From positions 11,279 to 16,418 of the forward strand of contig NYVC01000137.1 of assembly GCA_002684375.1 (NCBI GenBank): a stretch of 5,140 nt of DNA, written 5' to 3'. The position numbers and the translations under genes were made by a program. Shown here in pieces: positions 1-5,105 of the stretch (within the stretch, counting starts at the first letter, position 1; each line of letters starts with the position of its first letter). Source of the DNA: Marinovum sp. (GTDB lineage Bacteria > Pseudomonadota > Alphaproteobacteria > Rhodobacterales > Rhodobacteraceae). The notes beneath the pieces were generated by a model. It was not told the DNA's origin. It made no database searches and worked only from the letters and a program-made list of their open reading frames with translations.

Positions 1-111
1 TACGGACGGGCGCTTGTCTTGGGATTGGAGAACCCGGTGGCCGTGCCGCTGACGCTCAGCGTGGCAGAACAGGCCGCGCATGAAGCGCGTGTGCTGGAAG
101 GGTCCGACTAA
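1..111 (+). CDS. C-terminal end of a probable TRAP transporter small permease subunit (DctQ-like), partial
   Basis: An open frame runs from the window edge for 36 codons to a TAA stop that overlaps the ATG of the next gene by one base (TAATG). The visible residues are the tail of a longer protein, reading ...ENPVAVPLTLSVAEQ and ending LEGSD; no domain is complete. In TRAP transporters the four-helix small permease DctQ is normally encoded directly before the large permease DctM, often with overlapping codons, and some DctQ proteins end in a similar Pro-Leu-Thr-Leu-Ser plus acidic helix. The identity is therefore inferred mainly from position. A fused or unrelated upstream protein cannot be excluded because the membrane helices lie outside the window. 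The one-base overlap suggests translational coupling with the large permease. Confidence 0.6.
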   Translation, partial: YGRALVLGLENPVAVPLTLSVAEQAAHEARVLEGSD

Positions 112-1508
112 TGGACAGTATTTCAATCGGCTTATGGGTCAGCGGTGGCATGCTGGTCATGGTCGTGCTGGGGATGCGGGTGGCGTTTGCCGCTGGTATG
201 GCCGGGTTTGTCGGTCTTGTATGGCTGCGCTGGAACGGGTTTGACTATGCGCCGGAAAAGTTTTGGAAAGCGTTTCAAATCAGTGTGAAAGTGGCCGGTT
301 TGACCCCACATTCAAAAGTCAGTGCACAAGTGCTAAGCTTGATCCCTGTGTTTATTTTAATCGGCTATCTGGCCTATTACGCTAGATTGACCATTGCATT
401 ATTCGAAGCTGCCAAGCGCTGGATCGCTTGGGTGCCGGGCGGGTTGGCCGTCTCGACCGTGTTTGCAACAGCTGGCTTCGCGGCGGTATCAGGGGCGTCG
501 GTGGCCACTGCGGCGGTGTTTGCGCGTATTGCTATCCCCGAGATGCTGAAAATTGGCTATAACAAGCAATTCGCAGCCGGTGTTGTGGCGGCCGGAGGCA
601 CGTTGGCCTCATTGATCCCGCCTTCGGCTATTTTGGTGATCTATGCGATCATCGTCGAGCAGGATGTGGGCAAACTGCTGTTGGCGGGTTTTATTCCCGG
701 AGCGTTTTCGGCGGTTGTCTATGCCGGTTTGATCATTGGTATTGCTGTTACGTTTAAAACTGTTGGTCCGCCGGTGTCTGGGTTTACCTGGAAACAGCGC
801 TTTGAAAGCCTGCCGCCGGCTCTGCCAATTGTGGCGGTCGTGGTGATCATTATTTTCTTTGTCTATAATCCGTTTGGCGATGCTTGGGGCACGCCCACCG
901 AAGGTGGGGCGATCGGGGCCTTTATCATTTTTGTGATGGCGCTCTCTCGCGGTATGCGTTGGAAACAAATGAAAGAGGCGTTGCTGGAAACCGCAAAATT
1001 GACTGTGATGATCTTTACCATCATCTGGGGTGTTCTGATTTATGTGCGTTTCTTGGGATTTGCCAAATTGCCAGATGCGTTTTCTGATTGGATAACTGGG
1101 CTTGAAATGTCGCCGATGTTAATACTGATTTGTATTCTGTTGGGCTATGCTGTGCTGGGCATGTTTATGGATGCTATTGGCATGCTGCTGTTGACGCTGC
1201 CGGTAGTGTATCCGGCTGTTATGGCATTAAACGGCGGCGAATTTGTCTCTGCAGCAGACAGTGCCTTTGGTATGTCCGGCACGATGTGCGCGATTTGGTT
1301 TGGCATTTTGGTGGTGAAAATGGCCGAATTCTGTCTTATTACGCCGCCTATCGGGTTGAATTGCTTTGTGGTTGCCGGCGTACGAGATGATCTCAGTGTT
1401 CAGGATGTGTTCAAAGGTGTGATGCCATTTTTCATAGCGGATGCCGTGACAATTGCACTGCTTGTGACATTTCCGCAGATCGTACTTTGGTTGCCTTCGT
1501 TGGTGTGA
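111..1508 (+). CDS. dctM: TRAP transporter large permease subunit, DctM family
   Basis: This is the 465-residue main membrane subunit of a tripartite ATP-independent periplasmic (TRAP) transporter. In this family it takes substrate from a periplasmic binding protein and imports it using an ion gradient, normally sodium. The whole chain is hydrophobic with roughly a dozen membrane segments. Family motifs are present: the small-residue stretch FAAVSGASVATAAVFARIAIPEM (about residues 123-145), GTLASLIPPSAILVIYA (163-179), TPTEGGAIGAF (261-271), DAIGMLLLTLPVVYP (354-368) and TPPIGLN (411-417). Length is close to, or slightly above, the usual 425-460 residues. The hydrophilic segment at about 41-75 before the second hydrophobic block accounts for the extra length. 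ATG at 111 is preceded by GGAAGG at 96-101 and overlaps the upstream stop, which fixes the start. The solute-binding protein gene is not in the window, so the substrate cannot be named. Confidence 0.95.
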   Translation: MDSISIGLWVSGGMLVMVVLGMRVAFAAGMAGFVGLVWLRWNGFDYAPEKFWKAFQISVKVAGLTPHSKVSAQVLSLIPVFILIGYLAYYARLTIALFEAAKRWIAWVPGGLAVSTVFATAGFAAVSGASVATAAVFARIAIPEMLKIGYNKQFAAGVVAAGGTLASLIPPSAILVIYAIIVEQDVGKLLLAGFIPGAFSAVVYAGLIIGIAVTFKTVGPPVSGFTWKQRFESLPPALPIVAVVVIIIFFVYNPFGDAWGTPTEGGAIGAFIIFVMALSRGMRWKQMKEALLETAKLTVMIFTIIWGVLIYVRFLGFAKLPDAFSDWITGLEMSPMLILICILLGYAVLGMFMDAIGMLLLTLPVVYPAVMALNGGEFVSAADSAFGMSGTMCAIWFGILVVKMAEFCLITPPIGLNCFVVAGVRDDLSVQDVFKGVMPFFIADAVTIALLVTFPQIVLWLPSLV

Positions 1509-1532
1509 CCCAAGGCCCGCAGGAACCTTGGG
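1509..1532. terminator. Weak hairpin between convergent genes
   Basis: CCCAAGG (1509-1515) and CCTTGGG (1526-1532) form a perfect 7-bp stem with a 10-nt loop, starting one base after the dctM stop and lying before the end of the opposing regulator gene. No T tract follows on either strand, so it is not a textbook intrinsic terminator. It could be a weak bidirectional terminator or an mRNA 3' end stabiliser. Nothing else is visible in the 65-base convergent gap. Confidence 0.3.
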
Positions 1533-1573
1533 AGCCGCAACTTCATTGTTTGGCTGATTCAGGCTGCATAGAT

Positions 1574-1780
1574 TTAAAGTCTCAGCTCGAACAAGTCATG
1601 CACTGACACCTTTAGGTGTTGCGCCAGCCTAAGCGCCAAAACGGTTGAGGGGACAAACACACCGTTCTCGATGGTATTTATGGTTTTGCGCGATACGCGG
1701 ACCTGATCTGCCAGTGCGGCTTGGGTTAAATCAGCCGCAGTGCGATATTTTTTCAAATTGTTTTGTAACTCACCCGGCAC
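1574..1780 (-). CDS. Small Cro/C1-type (XRE family) helix-turn-helix regulator
   Basis: This 68-residue protein is essentially a single Cro/C1-type HTH DNA-binding domain. The scanning helix TQAALADQV (19-27) and recognition helix SRKTINTIENG (30-40) are followed by VPSTVLALRLAQHLKVSVHDLFEL, the usual closing helices. It has no sensor or dimerisation extension, as in the many short stand-alone regulators encoded beside small membrane proteins. The start is GTG at 1780-1778. It is the only good choice, because an in-frame TGA lies at 1795-1793 and no ATG follows. The first 11 bases overlap the end of the membrane protein gene, and there is no strong Shine-Dalgarno, so translation is probably coupled to that gene. 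By analogy with the family it likely binds the inverted repeat at 2211-2238 and represses its own two-gene unit; this is inferred, not shown. Confidence 0.9.
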   Translation of the reverse strand: MPGELQNNLKKYRTAADLTQAALADQVRVSRKTINTIENGVFVPSTVLALRLAQHLKVSVHDLFELRL

Positions 1781-2180
1781 TGGGCCACTCGCTCAAGATC
1801 GCGAATGACAGCAAATAGGCCGCTGCGGTTAAAGTGCCCATGATCGGGAAGGCCAAGGTGAGAGAGATCACACCGGTGGCAATTAAAAAACCGAAAAACG
1901 GATAGAGCAGCAGGGCACTCCAAAACCCAAACCGATGGGCTATCGCAGCGTTGCGTTTGAACAGTTCGTCTGTGGCCTGCTGTACCGAGACTGGGTCCGC
2001 GCGGTGAAATTTGCTGAAAATAAGAACGGCACTCAGCAAACCGACGGAACCTGGAAGCCACCAAGGCATGGGATCTGGCTGCCCGGTGAAAACAACTAGC
2101 AGGGCGTAAAGCATACAGATTAAGCCGGTGGCGCCAAACGAAAAACTTCGAAGGCGGTATATTTTTTCCGATGAAAGCAT
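1770..2180 (-). CDS. Small four-helix membrane protein of unknown function, partner of the HTH regulator
   Basis: This 136-residue protein has four hydrophobic segments, at about residues 14-32, 40-57, 83-104 and 107-128. A charged loop (58-82), containing DELFKRNAAIAHRFGFW at 71-87, lies between the second and third. I do not recognise a named family. The layout resembles the small DUF-type membrane proteins (for example DUF2178-like) that are commonly cotranscribed with short XRE regulators, a similarity of architecture rather than proven homology. The ATG at 2180-2178 has AGGAG eight bases upstream. An in-frame TTG at 2213 would add 11 residues but lies inside the palindrome and lacks a ribosome binding site. 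The gene overlaps the regulator gene by 11 bases, forming a two-gene operon. A role in sensing or controlling regulator activity is conceivable but is speculation. Confidence 0.8.
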   Translation of the reverse strand: MLSSEKIYRLRSFSFGATGLICMLYALLVVFTGQPDPMPWWLPGSVGLLSAVLIFSKFHRADPVSVQQATDELFKRNAAIAHRFGFWSALLLYPFFGFLIATGVISLTLAFPIMGTLTAAAYLLSFAILSEWPSAG

Positions 2181-2188
2181 GTTTGAAA

Positions 2189-2193
2189 CTCCT
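2189..2193 (-). promoter_or_regulatory. Ribosome binding site that fixes the membrane protein start
   Basis: AGGAG on the - strand sits eight bases before the ATG at 2180. It decides for this start over the in-frame TTG 33 bases further upstream. Confidence 0.75.
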
Positions 2194-2210
2194 AAAATAA
2201 ACAAATCATA

Positions 2211-2238
2211 CAATATGTAACCTCAAGGTTACATATTG
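2211..2238. promoter_or_regulatory. Perfect palindromic operator candidate upstream of the membrane protein-regulator unit
   Basis: CAATATGTAACCT (2211-2223) and AGGTTACATATTG (2226-2238) are perfect inverted 13-bp arms separated by CA. The site lies 31 bases upstream of the membrane protein ATG on the - strand, within the stretch where the promoter must be. A possible -10, TATGAT, directly abuts it (minus strand, 2210-2205), and any -35 for that element would fall inside the palindrome. Cro/C1-type regulators bind such dyads as dimers, so autorepression by the product of the 1574-1780 gene is the simplest reading. A second copy was not seen in the window. As RNA it could also form a stem, but it is AT-rich and has no T tract, so an operator is favoured over a terminator. 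Confidence 0.7.
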
Positions 2239-2275
2239 CTGGGTTTATTACAAGAAACTTATGAACTGCGGACAC

Positions 2276-2310
2276 AAAAAAACCGCGCGCAGGTGAACGC
2301 TGCACGCGGT
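2276..2310 (-). terminator. Strong intrinsic terminator of the rpsF-rpsR-rplI operon
   Basis: Read on the - strand, ACCGCGTGCAG (2310-2300) pairs over 11 positions, one of them U-G, with CTGCGCGCGGT (2292-2282) around a 7-nt loop. Seven T residues follow (2282-2276). This is a textbook rho-independent terminator about 31 bases after the rplI stop, and it separates the ribosomal operon from the membrane protein-regulator unit downstream. Confidence 0.93.
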
Positions 2311-2341
2311 CTTGACTTTAAAGGGCGGACGTAACCCTGAT

Positions 2342-2974
2342 TTAGGCGTCGTCTTTGTCTTCTTTGTTCTCATCATCAGCGGCAGCAGGTGCTGGCGCAT
2401 CATCAATGTCTTCCGATGCTGCGGCGCCGATATCGTCAAACAGCTCAGAGATTTCAAACTCTGCGGCGGCCTCTTCTTCCGCGGCCAGTTCTTGGATAGA
2501 CTTGCCTGATGCTTGTAATTCGGCTTCTTCAACCGAACGCGCAACGTTCACACTGATGATGGCCTCGACCTCTGGGTGCAGCACGACACGCACTTCATGC
2601 ACGCCGAGTTCTTTGATTGGTTTGATCAAATACACCTGTTTGCGATCGACTGAAAACCCATCTGCGGTGGCGGCTTCGGCGGCATCGCGTGTGGTGACTG
2701 ACCCGTAAAGCGACCCTGCATCCGAGGCTTGGCGAATCACGATGAACTGTTGGCCGTTCAACTTGTCACCCATAGCTTCGGCTTCGGTTTTGGTTTCCAA
2801 GTTGTGCGCTTCAAGCTGCGCTTTTTGCCCTTCGAAGGCCGCGATGTTTGCTTGTGATGCGGTCAGAGCTTTGCCTTGCAGCAAAAGATAGTTGCGCGCA
2901 TAGCCGGGTTTAACATCGACGACATCGCCCATCTGACCCAGTTTAGCGACCCGTTCAAGAAGAATAACTTGCAT
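2342..2974 (-). CDS. rplI: 50S ribosomal protein L9 with long acidic C-terminal tail
   Basis: L9 binds 23S rRNA near the base of the L1 stalk and helps maintain the reading frame. The N-terminal domain is clear: [36 protein letters not shown] (1-36) includes the GYARNYL signature. A connecting helix spans about 42-75, and the C-terminal domain runs to about residue 146 ([28 protein letters not shown]). The E. coli protein stops about there at 149 residues. This one is 210 long, with about 60 extra residues rich in Glu, Asp and Ala, ending [11 protein letters not shown]. Such acidic tails are, from general knowledge, common in Rhodobacterales L9 and are probably disordered. The ATG is preceded by AAGGAGG at a 5-base spacing, and this Shine-Dalgarno overlaps the rpsR stop codon. 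It is the last gene of the operon, followed by a strong terminator. Confidence 0.98.
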   Translation of the reverse strand: MQVILLERVAKLGQMGDVVDVKPGYARNYLLLQGKALTASQANIAAFEGQKAQLEAHNLETKTEAEAMGDKLNGQQFIVIRQASDAGSLYGSVTTRDAAEAATADGFSVDRKQVYLIKPIKELGVHEVRVVLHPEVEAIISVNVARSVEEAELQASGKSIQELAAEEEAAAEFEISELFDDIGAAASEDIDDAPAPAAADDENKEDKDDA

Positions 2975-2979
2975 GTCTG

Positions 2980-2986
2980 CCTCCTT
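2980..2986 (-). promoter_or_regulatory. rplI Shine-Dalgarno overlapping the rpsR stop codon
   Basis: AAGGAGG on the - strand, a full match to the anti-SD core, ends five bases before the rplI ATG. Its first two bases belong to the TAA stop of rpsR, so ribosomes finishing S18 terminate on the L9 initiation site, favouring coupled translation. Confidence 0.85.
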
Positions 2987-3212
2987 ATTTCACGGCGTAT
3001 GGCAACAGGGCGAGAAAGCGCGCACGCTTGATCGCACGGGCCAGTTCGCGCTGTTTTTTCGCCGAGACGGCGGTGATCCGTGATGGCACAATTTTGCCGC
3101 GCTCTGAGATATAGCGTTGCAACAGGCGTGTGTCTTTATAGTCGATCGCAGGTGCATTATCGCCTGAGAATGGGCACACTTTGCGGCGGCGGAAAAATGG
3201 TTTGGTTGCCAT
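2985..3212 (-). CDS. rpsR: 30S ribosomal protein S18
   Basis: At 75 residues this is a complete and very typical S18, a small basic protein that forms a heterodimer with S6 and binds the central domain of 16S rRNA on the 30S platform. The start [17 protein letters not shown] is followed by the family core [25 protein letters not shown] (23-47) and the basic helix [21 protein letters not shown] (52-72). The ATG at 3212 has GAAAGGA on its 5' side with about nine bases spacing. It lies 28 bases after rpsF and 10 bases before rplI, in the widespread bacterial order rpsF-rpsR-rplI. Confidence 0.98.
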   Translation of the reverse strand: MATKPFFRRRKVCPFSGDNAPAIDYKDTRLLQRYISERGKIVPSRITAVSAKKQRELARAIKRARFLALLPYAVK

Positions 3213-3240
3213 GGTTTAGCGTCCTTTCATCAAGCAGGTA

Positions 3241-3594
3241 TCAACGGCGCTCGCGGCGGTCGCCACGGTCATCACGTTTTTGCATCTGGACCGAAGGGCC
3301 CTCGGAGTGGGCATCAACTTTAATTGTCAGAATGCGCATCACATCGTCGTGCAGGCGCATCAAACGCTCCATTTCCTGAACCGCTTCGCTTGGCGCGTCG
3401 GTTTTCAGAAAGGCGTAGTGACCCTTGCGATTTTTGTTGATTTTATAGGCCATCGTTTTGATGCCCCAATATTCGCTTTCAACAACCTTGCCGGCATTGT
3501 CTGCCAGCACAGTCGAAAAGTGCTCGATAAGGCCTTCTGCCTGCGTATTGGACAGGTCTTGGCGCGAAATAAAAACATGCTCGTATAGCGGCAT
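3241..3594 (-). CDS. rpsF: 30S ribosomal protein S6
   Basis: S6 pairs with S18 and joins the 30S platform during assembly. The 117-residue product has the usual elements: MPLYEHVFISRQDLS at the start, the central WGIKTMAYKINKNRKGHYAFL (43-63) and ERLMRLHDDVMRILTIKVD (76-94). It ends in a short charged Arg/Asp tail (KRDDRGDRRERR). The start was set to ATG at 3594 because GGAG lies five bases upstream and the protein then begins exactly as S6 proteins do. An in-frame ATG at 3621 would add nine residues that do not belong to the family and lacks a Shine-Dalgarno. It is the first gene of the ribosomal operon and is preceded by a promoter candidate and a structured leader. Confidence 0.97.
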   Translation of the reverse strand: MPLYEHVFISRQDLSNTQAEGLIEHFSTVLADNAGKVVESEYWGIKTMAYKINKNRKGHYAFLKTDAPSEAVQEMERLMRLHDDVMRILTIKVDAHSEGPSVQMQKRDDRGDRRERR

Positions 3595-3625
3595 GTGATC
3601 TCCAGTTATGTTCAGGCGCATTTCA

Positions 3626-3692
3626 TAGGGCAGGCTACTCTTTCCGCCCTACCCACGAGAGACTACGCGGTTGCTGATCGTTTGCGGAAAGA
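3626..3692 (-). promoter_or_regulatory. Structured rpsF leader, possible S6:S18 autoregulatory element
   Basis: On the - strand, TCTTTCCGC (3692-3684) pairs perfectly with GCGGAAAGA (3647-3639) over 9 bp, enclosing about 36 bases. Inside is a smaller imperfect stem around ACCGCG and CGTGGGT that contains a CCG. A second stem, TAGGGC (3651-3646) with GCCCTA (3631-3626), shares two bases with the first, so the two are partly exclusive. Many bacteria carry an rpsF leader in which a CCG-containing structure mimics the 16S rRNA site and binds the S6:S18 complex, giving feedback control. The position and the CCG fit, but I cannot test the consensus here, so this is a candidate only. Confidence 0.35.
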
Positions 3693-3698
3693 ACGGTC

Positions 3699-3727
3699 CG
3701 TATACGAGCATTGGCAGGGTGATGCAA
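3699..3727 (-). promoter_or_regulatory. Candidate sigma70-type promoter of the ribosomal protein operon
   Basis: On the - strand, TTGCAT (3727-3722) and TATACG (3704-3699) are separated by exactly 17 bases, a good match to the housekeeping promoter. Transcription would start near 3692, giving a leader of about 98 bases before rpsF that begins with the hairpin described separately. It lies in the 173-base gap between the photolyase stop and rpsF. Confidence 0.55.
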
Positions 3728-3767
3728 GCGAGCAGTCTTTAACCTGTAGCAGCACTTGTGATCCAGT

Positions 3768-4985
3768 TTATTTGCGTTGTGAAATCTGCGCAATAAAATG
3801 CGTGATATTATCTTTAAACCGAAAAAAACCACGGGTGGCATGCGGCCAGGTCATCCGGTCGTAGGGGGCCATGACGGTGACCAGTAAAATTCCTTGTTCG
3901 GCAAGCAGTTTTCGCGCTTGCGTCAACTGGTCAGCTATCGGTCCCACCGGTGCATAACACGTGATGATTTGCTTTAGGCCATGCGTTTGTGCCCAAGCGA
4001 TAAGGTCATAGACATCTTTCACGGTATGGGGGGCGCTGTTTGCTGCGGGTAAGCGGCCCAACGTATCGCACAGCGCTCCTTGAGCAAATTGCACGACGTG
4101 GTCTGCCGCCTTCAACGGGGTTATCGTGCTGTGGCTTGATAGGATCGCCGTGGCCTGAAACGGCAGGCGCTTGATGTTTATATGCGTCAAATCAAGGTCT
4201 TCATCGTGGATCAAAAGCCCTGTGGCAAGCGCCGTATCGATTGGGTTGGCGGGTGCAAGCGTCCCGCAGGGTGGGTTTTCAGGGCCTGTGAGCGGGACAG
4301 CTTTGGTTGCAAGCCCCGTCGGGGTAAACCTGCCATTGGTGTATTTTTTAATGTTGTCGGGACGCGCAAGATAGGTTTTGCCGACGGTCTGCAGGCCCGC
4401 GACCCAACGCCAGCCCAAAGTGTTCGACGCCGGATCGCCATCCAGAAGGTGACGCAGAAAAAAATCTGCCCCCAGTTCCCATGGCAGGCGCAGCGTAAAA
4501 ATCCAGATCGAGGCAAACCACATGCGGGCATGATTGTGCAGATAACCAGTGGAGCTGAGTTCTTTGGCCCAAGCATCAAAACAGTCGATACCAGTGTTTC
4601 CCATGCAGGCGGTGCGCCAGTTGCGTTCTAATCCGTCCTGAGTCTGTATGGCGTTCCACGCGCCGCGCAAGCCGGTTTGATAGCTTTGCCAAACGGTGGG
4701 CCGCAACTCTAGCCAACCTTTCCAATAACTGCGCCAAAATACTTCTTGGATGAATTTTTCCGCCGCATCTGCTGAATGTTGTTTCAGGACCTCGGTGATG
4801 AGCTCTTGTTCGGTTACTAACCTGCGCCGCACGAAAGGTGAAAGACCCGAGACGAATCTTGGCTGATTTGGACCGAAATCAAAGTTACGGCCGCGGGCGT
4901 AGTCAGGTCCCGCTTGGGGTGAAAATTTAGACAATAAGTCTAAGCCCGCTTGTCGTGTGGCGGGAAAATTCGAAAGTGTTTGCAT
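3768..4985 (-). CDS. Photolyase/cryptochrome-superfamily flavoprotein of inverted topology (NewPHL-type)
   Basis: This 405-residue protein probably repairs UV-induced cyclobutane pyrimidine dimers using light and FAD. The FAD-binding catalytic domain is N-terminal (about 25-225) instead of C-terminal. It shows SGLSP (46-50, FAD phosphate loop), EVFW (81-84, matching E. coli E274 and W277), STGYLHNHARM (145-155), LPW (W169, matching W359 of the electron-transfer triad) and LDGDPASNTLGWRW (181-194), which keeps D182, D184, N188 (N378 position) and W192 (W382 position). No antenna domain precedes it. The C-terminal part (about 255-400) alternates predicted strands and helices (ATAILSS, KQIITCYAP, ILLVTVMAP) and looks Rossmann-like. 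This order fits the NewPHL class, described as having a C-terminal cap over FAD and preferring single-stranded DNA. Differences from E. coli include His152 for R342 and Tyr148 for W338. The start at 4985 is supported by TGGAG at a 5-base spacing. Confidence 0.88.
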   Translation of the reverse strand: MQTLSNFPATRQAGLDLLSKFSPQAGPDYARGRNFDFGPNQPRFVSGLSPFVRRRLVTEQELITEVLKQHSADAAEKFIQEVFWRSYWKGWLELRPTVWQSYQTGLRGAWNAIQTQDGLERNWRTACMGNTGIDCFDAWAKELSSTGYLHNHARMWFASIWIFTLRLPWELGADFFLRHLLDGDPASNTLGWRWVAGLQTVGKTYLARPDNIKKYTNGRFTPTGLATKAVPLTGPENPPCGTLAPANPIDTALATGLLIHDEDLDLTHINIKRLPFQATAILSSHSTITPLKAADHVVQFAQGALCDTLGRLPAANSAPHTVKDVYDLIAWAQTHGLKQIITCYAPVGPIADQLTQARKLLAEQGILLVTVMAPYDRMTWPHATRGFFRFKDNITHFIAQISQRK

Positions 4986-5022
4986 CGGAGCTCCAGCGTT
5001 ATGGGAGTGAGATAGAGCTCCG
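4986..5022 (-). promoter_or_regulatory. Leader hairpin that buries the photolyase Shine-Dalgarno
   Basis: In the - strand transcript, CGGAGCUCUA (5022-5013) can pair with UGGAGCUCCG (4995-4986). This gives eight perfect Watson-Crick pairs plus one U-G and one A-U around a 17-nt loop. The 3' arm contains the whole UGGAG Shine-Dalgarno (4995-4991) and ends at the base before the AUG. The U-G pair forms only in this strand's RNA; on the other strand it would be a C-A mismatch. The fold would restrict initiation and could respond to temperature, a protein or an RNA. Confidence 0.5.
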
Positions 5023-5037
5023 CGGACACAATACGAT

Positions 5038-5067
5038 ATAATATTTATTAAAGAGTTTTGTGGTGAA
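5038..5067 (-). promoter_or_regulatory. Tentative promoter of the photolyase gene
   Basis: On the - strand, TTCACC (5067-5062) and TATTAT (5043-5038) are spaced by 18 bases in a locally AT-rich stretch. A start near 5031 would place the SD-sequestering hairpin close to the 5' end of the mRNA. The -35 match is weak, and other -10 hexamers (for example TATATC) are possible in the same AT-rich run. Confidence 0.3.
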
Positions 5068-5105
5068 AGTGTCGCGGACCCTTGCAGCGAGTGTGACGCG
5101 ACACT
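5068..5105. repeat. 9-bp inverted repeat upstream of the photolyase promoter region
   Basis: AGTGTCGCG (5068-5076) and CGCGACACT (5097-5105) are perfect inverted copies separated by 20 bases. The centre-to-centre distance of about 29 bases is near three helical turns, so two regulator subunits or dimers could bind the same face of the DNA just upstream of the tentative -35. The arms do not match the alphaproteobacterial LexA box (GAAC-N7-GTTC). The rest of the 155-base stretch from 4986 to the window end shows no gene. Confidence 0.4.

Noticed and set aside
609..968. Antisense open frame of 119 codons inside dctM
   Set aside because: It lies wholly opposite a well-supported membrane permease, is rich in Arg, His and Asn as antisense products of hydrophobic genes are, and matches no family I recognise.
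2181..2213. Upstream TTG start adding 11 residues to the membrane protein
   Set aside because: The TTG lies within the palindrome, lacks a ribosome binding site, and the added residues read through the AGGAG that serves the ATG at 2180.
2355..2708. Serine/alanine-rich open frame of 117 codons on the + strand
   Set aside because: It is the antisense of the Glu/Asp/Ala-rich tail of L9; its low complexity mirrors that repeat-like composition.
3595..3621. Upstream ATG adding nine residues to S6
   Set aside because: S6 proteins begin at the downstream MxxYE start, which has GGAG at the proper distance; the extension covers that ribosome binding site.
4182..4631. 149-codon + strand open frame opposite the photolyase
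   Set aside because: The photolyase frame carries conserved motifs over the same bases; this frame has no recognisable domain and lacks supporting start signals.
5021..5079. CGCGGAC direct repeat at 5021 and 5073
   Set aside because: Seven bases in a GC-rich context, and a near-identical GCGGACAC also occurs at 2267; likely coincidental.
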